Assembly: GCA_025965395.1 (NCBI GenBank)
Contig: JAOPXA010000051.1
Location: 1 to 6,140 of the forward strand
Source: Nocardioidaceae bacterium
GTDB taxonomy: Bacteria; Actinomycetota; Actinomycetes; Propionibacteriales; Nocardioidaceae
Length of the DNA stretch: 6,140 nt
Reading direction: 5' to 3'
Shown here one piece after another: positions 6,119 through 6,140 of the stretch. Under the pieces are notes generated by a model. That model made no database searches, was not told the DNA's origin, and saw nothing but the letters and a program-made list of their open reading frames with translations. A program made the translations under genes and the position numbers. Numbering within the stretch: the stretch's first letter is position 1; the number at the start of each line of letters is the position of its first letter.

Positions 6119-6140
6119 GTGACCGTCACCAACATCCGCG
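6115..6140 (-). CDS. Possible 3' end of an upstream gene overlapping the ycnI start (ATGA)
   Basis: On the - strand the ycnI start reads ATGA, so a TGA stop (6117-6115) overlaps it by four bases. The matching frame is open to the window edge, giving only seven codons (RMLVTVT). A four-base ATGA overlap is typical of translationally coupled operon genes, and ycnI genes often sit in copper-handling operons. Seven codons cannot identify a product, and an open frame of this length is expected by chance. Confidence 0.22.
6126..6130 (-). promoter_or_regulatory. Shine-Dalgarno site (GGTGA) of ycnI
   Basis: GGTGA on the - strand matches part of AGGAGGTGA and lies seven bases before the ycnI ATG. It is the only clear ribosome-binding site in the window and supports the chosen start, which leaves a normal signal peptide. 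It would fall inside any upstream coding region. Confidence 0.5.

Overview
The window looks like an ordinary chromosomal segment of a high-GC Gram-positive bacterium, most likely an actinobacterium. By eye it is roughly two-thirds G+C. It uses GTG as well as ATG starts, packs its genes tightly, often lacks a Shine-Dalgarno site, and places TANNNT-type -10 hexamers directly before start codons. It also carries an RqlH-type helicase, a family first defined in Mycobacterium smegmatis. The order within the actinobacteria cannot be fixed from the sequence.

Left part, + strand: a LysE/ArgO-type basic amino-acid exporter cut by the window start (1-605), then a full-length RecQ-like helicase of the RqlH type (675-2792). 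The helicase carries a four-cysteine zinc module and a C-terminal ComF/phosphoribosyltransferase-like domain instead of HRDC. A long, near-perfect hairpin (2816-2863) closes this unit. Next come a small dihydrofolate-reductase-fold protein (2890-3426), preceded by what looks like a leaderless promoter, and a spermidine-synthase-like Rossmann protein (3449-4279) 22 bases further on.

Right part, - strand: a signal-peptide-bearing YcnI/DUF1775 copper-binding-type membrane protein (5528-6118) precedes an ornithine aminotransferase, rocD (4288-5490). The start of ycnI may overlap the stop of a further gene lying beyond the window edge. The rightward and leftward blocks converge at about 4280, where one hairpin contains both stop codons.

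Functionally the window is a mixture: amino-acid export, DNA repair, a reductase of unknown substrate, a polyamine-synthase relative, ornithine catabolism and envelope copper handling. Export of arginine/lysine and catabolism of ornithine share a theme, but the genes are on opposite strands and nothing shows joint control. I see no mobile element, CRISPR array, RNA gene or defence cassette. No gap between genes exceeds about 100 bases. The most interesting points are the altered PRPP-loop motif in the helicase's C-terminal domain, the convergent hairpin holding both stops, the run of probable leaderless starts, and the spermidine-synthase relative that lacks the usual catalytic motif.
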